Positions 25,071 to 33,593 of a stretch of DNA of 64,000 nt are shown piece after piece. This DNA comes from QHVT01 sp036399015 (GTDB lineage: Bacteria; Acidobacteriota; Thermoanaerobaculia; Gp7-AA8). The translations under genes were made by a program, and so were the position numbers. The notes under the pieces were generated by a model. The model saw nothing but the letters and a program-made list of their open reading frames with translations, searched no databases and was not told the origin of the DNA. The stretch covers positions 1 to 64,000 of the forward strand of contig DASWNW010000075.1 in assembly GCA_036399015.1 (NCBI GenBank). Direction: 5' to 3'. Numbering within the stretch: position 1 is the first letter of the stretch; the number at the start of each line of letters is the position of its first letter.

Positions 25071-26171
25071 ATGCGAGTCATCATCTGCGTGCTTCTGGCC
25101 ATTGTGTGTGCGTGGCCCGCGGCGGCTGGGGACTCGGCGGCGTTTCCTCCCGGCACGTCTCAGTTCTTCCGGACCTTCGCCAATGACGCGGTCGTCGACC
25201 TCGACGGCGACGTCTGGGTCGCGTTGCCGGAAGGCATCGTCCGGTATACGGCCGCCGGCCGCGAAACGGTGCTGGCGGTGCCGGGCGGGGCGGCACACAG
25301 GCTGGCGCTCGCTGCCGACGGCTCGATCTGGTTCTCGAACGAGGCATTCGTCGGACGCGTCTCGACCGCCGGAACCATTCTCGAGGAGTACAGCATCAAC
25401 GGAGTCAATGACCTCGCGGTCGCGAGCGACGGAGCGCTCTGGTACGTCCGTTCTTACGTGGACATGGTGGGGCGGATTGCGGATGGAACCCCGGCCGAAT
25501 TCAGTACCACGCAGCCGTGGAGTCTCGCGCCGGCCGAGGATGGGGCGATGTGGGTTCTTCGCACCGGCTTCGGCACGACGGCCGACGTTCTCGACCGGAT
25601 GGCGGACACCGGTGCCATCACGACGATTCCGCTGGGTACCGACGTCCTCTTCGGCGATTTGCAGCGTGCCGCGGACGGAACGTTGTTCATCGGGACAGGG
25701 ATCCGCAGAGGGCTGCTGCGGCGCCGTCCGAACCAGAGCCGGTTCACTCCTGTAGCCGCCTTCTCCGGTTCGGCGTTTCTGGTCGACGACGGCGGCAACA
25801 TCTGGTCGACGGAGGTCAACACGCTGCATTACCTGTCGGCGGACGGGACGTTGCGTTTCTCGGTCGAGCTTCCGCAGGACCCGAGGCTCGAGGAGTGTTC
25901 GGTCAACGTCCCCGTGTGGGTGTATCGGGCGCTGGCGCTGGACTCCGCGGGCGGCCTGTGGCTGCGCATCTACAACGACGCGGTCGGGTTCCCTGCCCCT
26001 CCGTGCGAGTTGCCCGAGCCGCCGGAAATGCCGACGCTGATCCGCATCGACGCCGCGGAGCTGGTGGCGGCGCATGCCGCCCATGAAACCGTGCCGGCAT
26101 TGTCGCCGGGCCTGCTCGCCGCTCTTGCCGGACTGCTGATCGGAATCGCCGCGTTGCGGATGCGCGCGTAG
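25071..26171 (+). CDS. Vgb-like beta-propeller protein with IPTL-CTERM-like tail
   Basis: A 366-residue product with signal peptide (MRVIICVLLAIVCAWPAAA). The body is a propeller of repeated WVALPEGIVRY, SIWFSNEAFVGRVS, ALWYVRSYVDMVGRI and GGLWLRIYN blades, the pattern of streptogramin lyase (Vgb)-like and NHL-like propellers. The C-terminus ends VPALSPGLLAALAGLLIGIA then ALRMRA: a short motif, a membrane helix and a basic end, like IPTL-CTERM sorting tags. It is probably surface-anchored rather than a true antibiotic lyase; the Vgb catalytic residues could not be checked. Confidence 0.7.
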   Translation: MRVIICVLLAIVCAWPAAAGDSAAFPPGTSQFFRTFANDAVVDLDGDVWVALPEGIVRYTAAGRETVLAVPGGAAHRLALAADGSIWFSNEAFVGRVSTAGTILEEYSINGVNDLAVASDGALWYVRSYVDMVGRIADGTPAEFSTTQPWSLAPAEDGAMWVLRTGFGTTADVLDRMADTGAITTIPLGTDVLFGDLQRAADGTLFIGTGIRRGLLRRRPNQSRFTPVAAFSGSAFLVDDGGNIWSTEVNTLHYLSADGTLRFSVELPQDPRLEECSVNVPVWVYRALALDSAGGLWLRIYNDAVGFPAPPCELPEPPEMPTLIRIDAAELVAAHAAHETVPALSPGLLAALAGLLIGIAALRMRA

Positions 26172-26184
26172 GGACGATCGACCG

Positions 26185-26838
26185 TCATCCTGACACCGGG
26201 GCCGCCGCGCGATCGACGAACCACCAGGTGTCGACGTCCTGCGTGGCGCGGGCGATCGGATAATCCGCGCCGTTGCGCAGCGCCTCGAGCACCGGCGCCT
26301 TCGACTCACCGGTGGCGAGCACCATGCGCAGCTTCGCGCCGCGGATCACCGGAAAGGTGAGCGTCTCCCTCCACTGGTTCAGGCGCGGCACCCAGTTCTC
26401 GGTGGCGATCCTGTCTTCGACGGCCAGTGCTGCAGTCTCGGGGAAGAGAGAGGCCGTGTGGCCGTCGTCGCCGCAGCCGAGGAGGACCAGGTCAATGTCC
26501 GTGATGCCGAGGCGCTTCCACTCATCCTCGAAGACACGGGCCGTCTCCGCCGGATCGTTCAACTCCGTCCTGTAGCGCAGCCAGCGCTCGGGAAGGCCGT
26601 TCGCGAAGAGCGTGCGCTCGATCATCGCGGCGTTCGACTGTGGATCGGTGAGCGGCACGTAGCGCTCGTCGAGGAGGATCCAGGTGACGTCCGGCAGCAG
26701 CGACTGGCCGAGAAGCTCGTAGAGACGTTTGGGGGTGGAGCCGCCGGTGACGACGATGGTCTTCGCACCGCTCTGGCGGATCGTGCGCTCGGCGGCGCGG
26801 GCGAGCGACTCGGCGTCGTCGAAGATGCGCAGGTTCAT
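26185..26838 (-). CDS. pgl: 6-phosphogluconolactonase
   Basis: A 217-residue enzyme that hydrolyses 6-phosphogluconolactone to 6-phosphogluconate in the oxidative pentose phosphate pathway (cytoplasm). Visible motifs: VVTGGSTPKRLYELL, TWILLDERYVPLTDPQSN, DIDLVLLGCGDDGHTASLFP and the C-terminal NGADYPIARA. These are the usual DevB/Pgl signatures, and length matches the family. The start ATG 26838 overlaps the opcA stop (4-bp overlap), so translation is coupled. It is the last gene of zwf-opcA-pgl. Confidence 0.95.
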   Translation of the reverse strand: MNLRIFDDAESLARAAERTIRQSGAKTIVVTGGSTPKRLYELLGQSLLPDVTWILLDERYVPLTDPQSNAAMIERTLFANGLPERWLRYRTELNDPAETARVFEDEWKRLGITDIDLVLLGCGDDGHTASLFPETAALAVEDRIATENWVPRLNQWRETLTFPVIRGAKLRMVLATGESKAPVLEALRNGADYPIARATQDVDTWWFVDRAAAPVSG

Positions 26839-27851
26839 GACGCGGCGCGCGCGCCTTTCAGCGCCCGCAGGTAGACCCGGTCGGCCTCCGGCCGTTTCAG
26901 CAGCCGCACGATCAGGTCTTCCGTCGAATGGGCCAGCGGACGGGCGATGCAGTCGAGGCGCGTCTCGGTGACGTCGGAGCTGGCCACCACCGCCCCCCCT
27001 TCCCGCTCGCGGCGGATCGTCGCGGTGGACGCGTCGTCGAAATGCAGCTCGATGCCGCGGATGCCGCTGCCCTCCTCCTCCCGCACCACGTCCAGCTTCG
27101 CCGCGGAGCCGGTCTGCGCGGCGATCCACGACGCGTACAGCATCGCGCCGGCAGTCGCGCCGAAGCCTTTGCCGCCCAGCGTCACCCGCACCGCGCGGAT
27201 GCCGCGCAGCCGCTCGCGCATGGCCGGCGCGTCGAACAGCGTCGCCGTCGCGCCGCGCCACTCTTCCAGCCGCGCCCAGTTCAGGTCGGCCGGCGCGGTG
27301 GTGGTGCGCTCCGCGATGCGCGAGACCAGCTCCAGGTCCGACGGCGAGTTGAAGTGCGAGGAGTCGACGATCAGCCGGTCGGCGGGATCGAGCAGCGTCT
27401 CGGCGTAGCGGTGGTGATCGTCCGGCAGGTCGCCCAGCCACCAGACGGCGACCGGCATGTCGGGCAGCAGCAGCGCCTTCACGAGCGGCGCGACGTGATG
27501 CACCCGGTCTCCCGCCGCCACGATGGAGACCTCCTCGGAGCAGACCTGGCGGCCGCCGCCGATGAGGTGGCAGTTCGCGGAGATCCAGGAGGAGATGCCG
27601 GCGTCGCCGCGGGGATCGGAGCGGACGACGATGGTCCGCTGCGGCACCGACGCGCTGGCGAGGGCGAGGATCTCGGTGGCGTGCGCCTGCTGTTCGCTGG
27701 TCCAGGAATGGGCGACGACGTTCCAGAGCGCGGCCCGTGTCACCGCGGCGTCGTCCTGCTCCCCCTTCTCCGCGCGCCAGAGCTCCGCGAGCTGCTTCTC
27801 GATGGTGCCGACGTCGACGTGGACGTCGTCGCCGTTCACGGCCTGCGCCAT
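26835..27851 (-). CDS. opcA: Glucose-6-phosphate dehydrogenase assembly protein OpcA
   Basis: A 338-residue protein of the OpcA family, which in cyanobacteria and actinobacteria activates or assembles G6PDH. Typical features are visible: QRTIVVRSDPRGD, EEVSIVAAGDRVHHVAPLVK, LLLPDMPVAVWWLGDLPDD, DRLIVDSSHF, DLNWARLEEWRGATATLFD. Start ATG 27851 is 16 bases inside the end of zwf. The neighbours, G6PDH upstream and lactonase downstream, support the assignment and show that this lineage uses an OpcA-dependent G6PDH. Confidence 0.93.
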   Translation of the reverse strand: MAQAVNGDDVHVDVGTIEKQLAELWRAEKGEQDDAAVTRAALWNVVAHSWTSEQQAHATEILALASASVPQRTIVVRSDPRGDAGISSWISANCHLIGGGRQVCSEEVSIVAAGDRVHHVAPLVKALLLPDMPVAVWWLGDLPDDHHRYAETLLDPADRLIVDSSHFNSPSDLELVSRIAERTTTAPADLNWARLEEWRGATATLFDAPAMRERLRGIRAVRVTLGGKGFGATAGAMLYASWIAAQTGSAAKLDVVREEEGSGIRGIELHFDDASTATIRREREGGAVVASSDVTETRLDCIARPLAHSTEDLIVRLLKRPEADRVYLRALKGARAAS

Positions 27852-29353
27852 TTGCGTCCGTCCTTTTCGAGCAGCTCGTCGGCCGCCTCCGGCCCCCATT
27901 CGCCGGCGGGATAGGAGGGCGGCGGCTCGGGGTCGTCCTTCCAGCGCTTCAGCAGCGGGTCGAGCCACGCCCAGGCGGTCTCGATCTCGTCGCGGCGGGC
28001 GAAGAGGGTCGCGTCGCCGAGCATCGTTTCCAGCAGCAGCCGCTCGTACGCCTCGGGCGGCTCCGCTCCGAACGACGTCGCGTAGCGGAACTCCATCGTC
28101 ACCGGCGCCGTGCGCACGGTCGGACCGGGCAGCTTCGAGTCGAACTTCAGCGAGATCCCCTCGTCCGGCTGGATGCGGATCGCCAGCACGTTCGCGTGCA
28201 TCTTCATCCCGAGCCGGGAGAAGAGCGGATACGGCGCCGGGCGGAAGTGGATGGAGATGTCGGTGACCCGTTTCGGCAGCCGTTTGCCGGCGCGGACGTA
28301 GAACGGGACGTCCGCCCAGCGCCAGTTGTCGATGAACATCTTCAGCGCGGCGTAGGTCTCCGTGTTCGATTGCGGATCGACTTTCTCCTCGGCGCGATAG
28401 GCAGCAGCGTGCTCGCCGAGGACCGAGCCGGCGGCGTACTGGCCACGAACCGCCTCGTCGATGGGACGGAGCGCGCGCAGCACCTTCACCTTCTCGTCGC
28501 GCACCGCGTCGGCCTCGAACGCGACCGGCGGCTCCATGGCCACGAGGGAGACGAGCTGCAGCATGTGGTTCTGGATGATGTCGCGGGTGATGCCGGCGCC
28601 GTCGAAGTAGCTGCCCCGCTTTTCGACGCCGATCGACTCGGCGACGGTGAGCTGCACGTGGTCGATGTACTGGCGGTTCCAGAACGGCTCGAAGATCCCG
28701 TTGGCGAAGCGGAGGACCAGGAGGTTCTGCACCGTCTCCTTGCCGAGGTAGTGATCGATGCGGAAGACCTGCCGCTCGCGAAAGGTGGAGACGGCGATGC
28801 GGTTGAGGTCGTGCGCGCTGGCGAGGTCGTGGCCGAACGGCTTCTCGACGATGACCCGCGTGTAGGGGCCGCCGCGGTCGGGATCGGTGACCATGCCTTC
28901 GGCGCCGAGACACTGGGCGACCTGGCCGAAGAACTCGGGGGGGATGGCGAGGTAGTAGATGCGCCGTCCGCCGGTGCCGCGCGTGCGGTCGATCTCTTCG
29001 AGCCGCTCTTTGAGGCGGCTGTACGGCGGCCGCTCGGTGAACTCGCCGGAGAGATAGAAGAGCCCCCGCGCGAAGTTCTCCCACACCTCGTCGTCGACCG
29101 GCTTGGTGCGCGCGTGCTTGTCGCAAGCCTCGCGCATGGCGGTGCGGAACTGCTCGTCGTCCATCTCGGTGCGCGCGATCCCGACGATGGTCTGCCCCGG
29201 CGGCAGCAACCCGTCGTGCGCGAGCGAGTAAAGCGCCGGAATCAACTTCCGCTGCGTGAGGTCCCCCGACGCACCAAAGATGATGAGACAGGAAGGCTCC
29301 GGCACACGCTCCTGCTCGAGGCCTTCGCGGAGGGGGTTGGGGGGGTGGTGCAT
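27836..29353 (-). CDS. zwf: Glucose-6-phosphate 1-dehydrogenase
   Basis: A 505-residue enzyme oxidising glucose 6-phosphate to 6-phosphogluconolactone with NADP. The nucleotide site GASGDLTQRKLIPALY starts near residue 27, EKPFG is at 170-174 and the active-site signature RIDHYLGKE at 198-206. The C-terminal part has NWRWADVPFYVRAGKRL. Start ATG 29353 gives the usual length; the open frame upstream runs into repeat DNA and is not coding. The gene starts only about 20 bp from a heptamer inverted repeat, which must contain or displace its promoter. Confidence 0.96.
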   Translation of the reverse strand: MHHPPNPLREGLEQERVPEPSCLIIFGASGDLTQRKLIPALYSLAHDGLLPPGQTIVGIARTEMDDEQFRTAMREACDKHARTKPVDDEVWENFARGLFYLSGEFTERPPYSRLKERLEEIDRTRGTGGRRIYYLAIPPEFFGQVAQCLGAEGMVTDPDRGGPYTRVIVEKPFGHDLASAHDLNRIAVSTFRERQVFRIDHYLGKETVQNLLVLRFANGIFEPFWNRQYIDHVQLTVAESIGVEKRGSYFDGAGITRDIIQNHMLQLVSLVAMEPPVAFEADAVRDEKVKVLRALRPIDEAVRGQYAAGSVLGEHAAAYRAEEKVDPQSNTETYAALKMFIDNWRWADVPFYVRAGKRLPKRVTDISIHFRPAPYPLFSRLGMKMHANVLAIRIQPDEGISLKFDSKLPGPTVRTAPVTMEFRYATSFGAEPPEAYERLLLETMLGDATLFARRDEIETAWAWLDPLLKRWKDDPEPPPSYPAGEWGPEAADELLEKDGRKWRRP

Positions 29354-29374
29354 TTCGGGGAGTGTATGACAGGC

Positions 29375-29571
29375 GTTGTTGCTGGTTGCTGGTTGTCGGT
29401 TGCTGGTTGCTGGTTGCTGGGGACGGGTTGTCGGTTGTCGGTTGTCAGTTGTCTGTGGGGTTTCGCGCTGAGCCGCAGATAACTGACAACCGACAACTGA
29501 CAACAGCAACTAGCAACCAGCAACCAGCAACCTGTCACGAACAACCAGCAACGAACAACGAACAACCAACG
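29375..29571. repeat. Heptamer-armed inverted repeat, type B, copy 1
   Basis: The left arm (29375 to about 29458) is a run of seven-base units such as GGTTGCT and GGTTGTC; the right arm (about 29475-29571) is the reverse complement type (AGCAACC, GACAACC). The core is GTGGGGTTTCGCGCTGAGCC then GCAGATAAC, closely similar to the core of the copy at 54385. It fills the whole gap between divergent zwf and fadI and would form a very long imperfect hairpin. Confidence 0.9.
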
Positions 29572-29573
29572 TC

Positions 29574-30884
29574 ATGTATGCTCGCCCCATGACGTGGCAA
29601 TACACCCCCCGCGTGGCCGTGGTGCGCGGCCTCCGTACGCCGTTCGCGAAGTCGGGCACGCATTACGGGCATCTTTCGGCGCTCGACCTCGGGAAGATCG
29701 TCGTGGCGGAGCTGGTGCAGCGGTCGGGGCTCGATCCGAATGAAGTGCAGGAAGTCGTCTTCGGCAACGTCATCCCCTCGGTGAAGGCGCCGAACATCGC
29801 GCGGGAGATCGTCCTCGGGACGGGGCTGCCGCGGAAGATCCCGGGGTTCAGCGTCAGCATGGCCTGCGCCTCGGCGAATCAGTCCATCACCGCCGCCTCC
29901 GACATCATCGCGCGCGGCTACGCCGACACCGTCATCGCCGGCGGGTCGGAGTCGCTCTCCGACATCCCCATCCTCTTCTCCAAGAAGTTCTCCGACGTGC
30001 TGGTGACGGCGAGCAAGCAGAAGAGCGTCGGCGGGAAGCTCGGCGCGTTCTCGAAGATCCGTCCCAAAGACCTCGCCCCCGACGCACCGGCCATCGCGGA
30101 GTCGACGACCGGCCTGACCATGGGTGAGTCGGCCGAGAAGATGGCCAAGGCGAACGGGATCACGCGCGAGGCGCAGGACCGGTTCGCCCTCCAGAGTCAT
30201 ACGCGCGCGGCCGCCGCCACCGAGAGCGGCCGCTTCAAGGATGAGGTGATGCCGGTGGTCGTCCCTCCCGGCTTCGACACGGTCGTCGAGACCGATAACC
30301 TCATTCGCGGCGACTCGACGCTCGACGCGATGGCCAAGCTCAAGCCGGTCTTCGACCGCAAGTACGGCACGATCACCGCCGCGAACGCGTCGCCGCTCAC
30401 CGACGGCGCCGCCGCGGTGCTGCTGATGTCGGAGGAGAAGGCGAAGGCCATCGGCGTGAAGCCGATCGGCTTCATCCGCAGCTACGCCTACGCCGCCACC
30501 GATCCGTTCGACCAGCTCCTGCAGGGCCCCGTGTTCGCCCTGCCGATCGCGCTGGAGCGGGCGAAGGTGAAGCTCGAGGAGATCGGCGTCATCGAGATGC
30601 ACGAGGCGTTCGCCGCGCAGGTGCTGTCGAACATCCAGTGGATCGGCTCGAAGAAGATCGCGCAGGAGAAGCTCGGCCGCAGCGCCCCCGTCGGCGACAT
30701 CGACCCCGAGAAGATCAACCGCACCGGCGGCTCCATTGCCCTCGGCCACCCCTTCGGCGCCACCGGCGCCCGCATCGTCACCACCGTCTGCAACGAGCTG
30801 CAGCGCACCGGCGAGCAGTACGGCCTCGTGACCGTCTGCGCCGCGGGCGGGATCGGGGTGGCGATGGTGCTGGAACGCGAGTAG
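29574..30884 (+). CDS. fadI: Acetyl-CoA acyltransferase (FadI-like thiolase)
   Basis: A 436-residue thiolase that cleaves 3-ketoacyl-CoA in beta-oxidation. It follows E. coli FadI closely along its length: GLRTPFAKSG, APNIAREIVLGTGLP, the nucleophile Cys98 in SVSMACASANQS, STGLTMGESAEKMAK, MHEAFAAQVL, the His in GGSIALGHPFGATGAR and the Cys in TVCAAGGIGVAM. Starts at 29574 or 29589 (MTWQYTPRVAVV) are both possible; neither has a ribosome site, because the upstream DNA is repeat. It leads an operon with the oxidoreductase four bases downstream. No FadJ partner is in the window. Confidence 0.92.
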   Translation: MYARPMTWQYTPRVAVVRGLRTPFAKSGTHYGHLSALDLGKIVVAELVQRSGLDPNEVQEVVFGNVIPSVKAPNIAREIVLGTGLPRKIPGFSVSMACASANQSITAASDIIARGYADTVIAGGSESLSDIPILFSKKFSDVLVTASKQKSVGGKLGAFSKIRPKDLAPDAPAIAESTTGLTMGESAEKMAKANGITREAQDRFALQSHTRAAAATESGRFKDEVMPVVVPPGFDTVVETDNLIRGDSTLDAMAKLKPVFDRKYGTITAANASPLTDGAAAVLLMSEEKAKAIGVKPIGFIRSYAYAATDPFDQLLQGPVFALPIALERAKVKLEEIGVIEMHEAFAAQVLSNIQWIGSKKIAQEKLGRSAPVGDIDPEKINRTGGSIALGHPFGATGARIVTTVCNELQRTGEQYGLVTVCAAGGIGVAMVLERE

Positions 30885-30888
30885 GACG

Positions 30889-32931
30889 ATGATCGTCAAG
30901 GCCGTCTGTCCGCACGACTGCCCCGACACCTGCTCGATGCTCGTCACCGTCGAGAACGGCCGGGCCGTGCGCGTCGCGGGGGACCCGGAGCATCCGGTGA
31001 CGCAGGGGTTCCTCTGCACGAAGGTGGCGAAGTATCTGGAGCGGACGTATCACGACGATCGGCTGCTCTTCCCGCAGATCCGCGTCGGTGCAAAGGGCGA
31101 AGGGAAGTTCCGGCGGGCGTCGTGGGACGAGGCGCTGGGGCTGATCGCGGAGAACCTGCAGCGCGTCATCCGCGAGGACGGACCGCAGGCGATCCTCCCC
31201 TACTCGTATGCCGGCACGATGGGCCTCATCCAGGGCGAGGGGATGGACCGGCGGTTCTTCCACCGCATCGGCGCGTCGCTGCTCGACCGCACGATCTGCG
31301 CGAGCGCCGGCACCGAGGCGCTGAACGTGACGTACGGGACGCGCATGGCGCCGGATCCGGAGGACGTGCCGAACGCGAAGCTGATCCTCCTCTGGGGAAC
31401 GAACACGCTCACCTCCAACCCGCACCTCTGGCCGTTCGTGCGGAAGGCGAAGGCGAACGGTGCGAGGACCATCTGCATCGACCCGCTGCGCACCCGCACC
31501 GCGGCCGCCTGTGACGAGCACATCCCGATCCGTCCCGGCACCGACGCCGCGCTCGCGCTGGCGATGATGCACGTGCTCTTCCGCGACGGCCTCGAGGATC
31601 GCGGCTATCTCGAGGAGATGACGCTCGGATGGGAAGGCCTCCGCGAACGGGTGCTCAACGACTACGCGCCGGAGCGGGTCGCGCGGATCTGCCGGATCCC
31701 GGCCGAGACGATCGAGAGCCTCGCCCATCGCTACGGCACGACGCGTCCCACCTTCATCCGCCTGAACTACGGCCTGCAGCGGCACGCCGGCGGCGGCTCC
31801 GCGGTGCGCGCGATCTCGATCCTGCCCGCCGTCACCGGTGCGTGGGACGACGTCGGAGGCGGCGCGATGCTGTCGACGTCGGGGACGTTCTCGAAGCTCG
31901 ACATCGCGTCGCTGGCGCGGCCCGATCTCAGCCCTGCCGGGACGCGGACCATCAACATGTCGCGGCTCGGCGAAGCGCTGACGGAGATCTCCGATCCGCC
32001 GGTCAAGGCGATCGTGGTCTACAACTCGAACCCGGCCGCCGTCGCGCCCGACCGGGAGAACGTCACGGCTGGCCTGAAACGGGAAGACCTGTTCACGGTC
32101 GTGCTGGAGCATTTCCAGACCGACACCGCCGACTACGCCGACGTGCTCCTGCCGGCGACGACGCAGCTCGAGCACACCGACCTGCACAAGGCCTACGGCC
32201 ACACGTACGTGATGTACAACGCGCAGGCGATCGCGCCGCTCGGCGAGGCGTTGCCGAACAGCGAGATCTTCCGCCGGCTGGCGGCGAAGATGAACCTCGA
32301 CTTCCCGGAGCTGCGGGAAACCGACGAGGAGATGATGCGCTCGACGCTGCGGGCGATGCCGTTCACGCTCGACGAGTTACAGGAGCGCGCTTCGATCCGC
32401 CTCGACATCGGCAAGCCGCACCGGCCGTACGCGCGCGGCACGCGTCTGCCGACGCCGAGCGGGAAAATCGAGATCGACTCCGCCCGCGCGGCGGCACATG
32501 GGCTGGACCGGCTGCCGGAGTACGTCCCGCCGTACGAGTCGGAAGAGCGCGATCCGGAGCTGGTGCGCCGTTTCCCGCTCGCGCTGATCTCTCCGCCGGC
32601 GCACTCGTTCCTCAACTCGACGTTCGTCAACGTCCCGTCGCTGCGGCGCGCGGCGGGGAAGCCGACGCTCGAGATTCATGCCGAGGATGCCGCGGCGCGA
32701 GGGATCGCGGAGGGGGCGCGGGTGTCGATCTTCAACGATCGTGGCGCGTTCACCGCGGAGGCGGTGGTGACGGACCGGGTGCGGCCGGGCGTCGTGTCGG
32801 CGCCGTCGGTCTGGTGGCCGAAGCTGACGTCCGACCGGAACAACGCGAACCACACGACCTCGCAGGCCGTGACCGACATCGGCGGCGGCGCGACCTTCTA
32901 CGACAACCAGGTCGAAGTGCGTCCGCTTTGA
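30889..32931 (+). CDS. Molybdopterin (bis-MGD) oxidoreductase, DMSO reductase family
   Basis: A 680-residue catalytic subunit. The N-terminal [4Fe-4S] ligands are Cys7, Cys11, Cys15 and Cys43 (Cx3Cx3Cx27C). The molybdopterin domains show LLWGTNTLTSNPH, CIDPLRTRTAAACD, YNSNPAAVAPDRE, DYADVLLPATTQLEHTDLHK and the C-terminal MGD-binding part NDRGAFTAEAVVTDRVRPGV with SQAVTDIGGG. No Tat signal and no iron-sulfur or membrane subunit is encoded nearby, so it is probably cytoplasmic. The substrate is unknown; related single-subunit proteins are often only annotated as formate dehydrogenase-like. It overlaps the next gene by four bases. Confidence 0.9.
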   Translation: MIVKAVCPHDCPDTCSMLVTVENGRAVRVAGDPEHPVTQGFLCTKVAKYLERTYHDDRLLFPQIRVGAKGEGKFRRASWDEALGLIAENLQRVIREDGPQAILPYSYAGTMGLIQGEGMDRRFFHRIGASLLDRTICASAGTEALNVTYGTRMAPDPEDVPNAKLILLWGTNTLTSNPHLWPFVRKAKANGARTICIDPLRTRTAAACDEHIPIRPGTDAALALAMMHVLFRDGLEDRGYLEEMTLGWEGLRERVLNDYAPERVARICRIPAETIESLAHRYGTTRPTFIRLNYGLQRHAGGGSAVRAISILPAVTGAWDDVGGGAMLSTSGTFSKLDIASLARPDLSPAGTRTINMSRLGEALTEISDPPVKAIVVYNSNPAAVAPDRENVTAGLKREDLFTVVLEHFQTDTADYADVLLPATTQLEHTDLHKAYGHTYVMYNAQAIAPLGEALPNSEIFRRLAAKMNLDFPELRETDEEMMRSTLRAMPFTLDELQERASIRLDIGKPHRPYARGTRLPTPSGKIEIDSARAAAHGLDRLPEYVPPYESEERDPELVRRFPLALISPPAHSFLNSTFVNVPSLRRAAGKPTLEIHAEDAAARGIAEGARVSIFNDRGAFTAEAVVTDRVRPGVVSAPSVWWPKLTSDRNNANHTTSQAVTDIGGGATFYDNQVEVRPL

Positions 32932-33575
32932 CGAAGCGCGTGCTGCCGTTCGCGGCGCTGCTGATCTGGTGCTCGGCGCTGCTGATGCTGCGGATGGAGC
33001 GCTCGGACTCCGTTTCGTTCGCCTTCCTCTACTGGAACCTCTTTCTGGCGGCGGTCCCGTTCGGCGCCGCGCTGGTGCTGGAGGCGCTCGACAAGCTGCG
33101 GCGCCTGGCCCCGCTGCAGTGGGGCTGCTTCATCGTCTGGCTGCTGTTCCTGCCGAACGCGCCTTACATCGTCACCGACTTCATCCATCTCCGCCAGCGC
33201 ACCGGCATCCCGCTCTGGTACGACATCCTGCTCCTGATCTCCAGCGCCGGGACGGGACTCATCCTCGGCTACGCCTCGGTGATGATCGTGCAGCGCATCG
33301 TGGCGCGGCGGTACGGCGTCGTGCGCGGCTGGTTCGTGGCCGTCACCGCGCTGATCCTCTCCGCCTTCGGCATCTACCTCGGACGTTTCCTGCGCTTCAA
33401 CAGCTGGGAAGTGCTCAGCGACCCGATGCCACTCTTCTCCGGCATCGCCAGCAGGATCATGAACCCGTTCGACTACCCGCGCACGTTCGCGGTGACGGCG
33501 CTCTTCGGCGTCGCGCTGACGCTCGGCTACGTAGCGTTGCACGCCGTTGCTGAAATGGTGCGCGACGACGGTTGA
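32928..33575 (+). CDS. DUF1361 membrane protein
   Basis: A 215-residue membrane protein with about six helices and the DUF1361 signature FLPNAPYIVTDFIHLRQR followed by WYDILLLISSAGTGLILGY and FGIYLGRFLRFNSWEV. The start is TTG 32928, overlapping the previous stop (TTGA); GTG 32940 is an alternative. Function of the family is not known. It is cotranscribed with the thiolase and Mo-oxidoreductase upstream and the CPBP protease 18 bp downstream. Confidence 0.85.
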   Translation: MTKRVLPFAALLIWCSALLMLRMERSDSVSFAFLYWNLFLAAVPFGAALVLEALDKLRRLAPLQWGCFIVWLLFLPNAPYIVTDFIHLRQRTGIPLWYDILLLISSAGTGLILGYASVMIVQRIVARRYGVVRGWFVAVTALILSAFGIYLGRFLRFNSWEVLSDPMPLFSGIASRIMNPFDYPRTFAVTALFGVALTLGYVALHAVAEMVRDDG

Positions 33576-33593
33576 GCTACACTTCCGCCGCCC

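Noticed and set aside
25071..26171. True virginiamycin B lyase (antibiotic resistance gene)
   Set aside because: The propeller is Vgb-like but has a signal peptide and a C-terminal sorting-type helix, and the catalytic residues could not be confirmed; propeller folds are common in exported proteins.
27836..29509. Longer zwf reading frame from 29509
   Set aside because: The extra residues are translated heptamer repeat (Gln/Thr/Asn-rich); the family length and the G6PDH N-terminus support ATG 29353.
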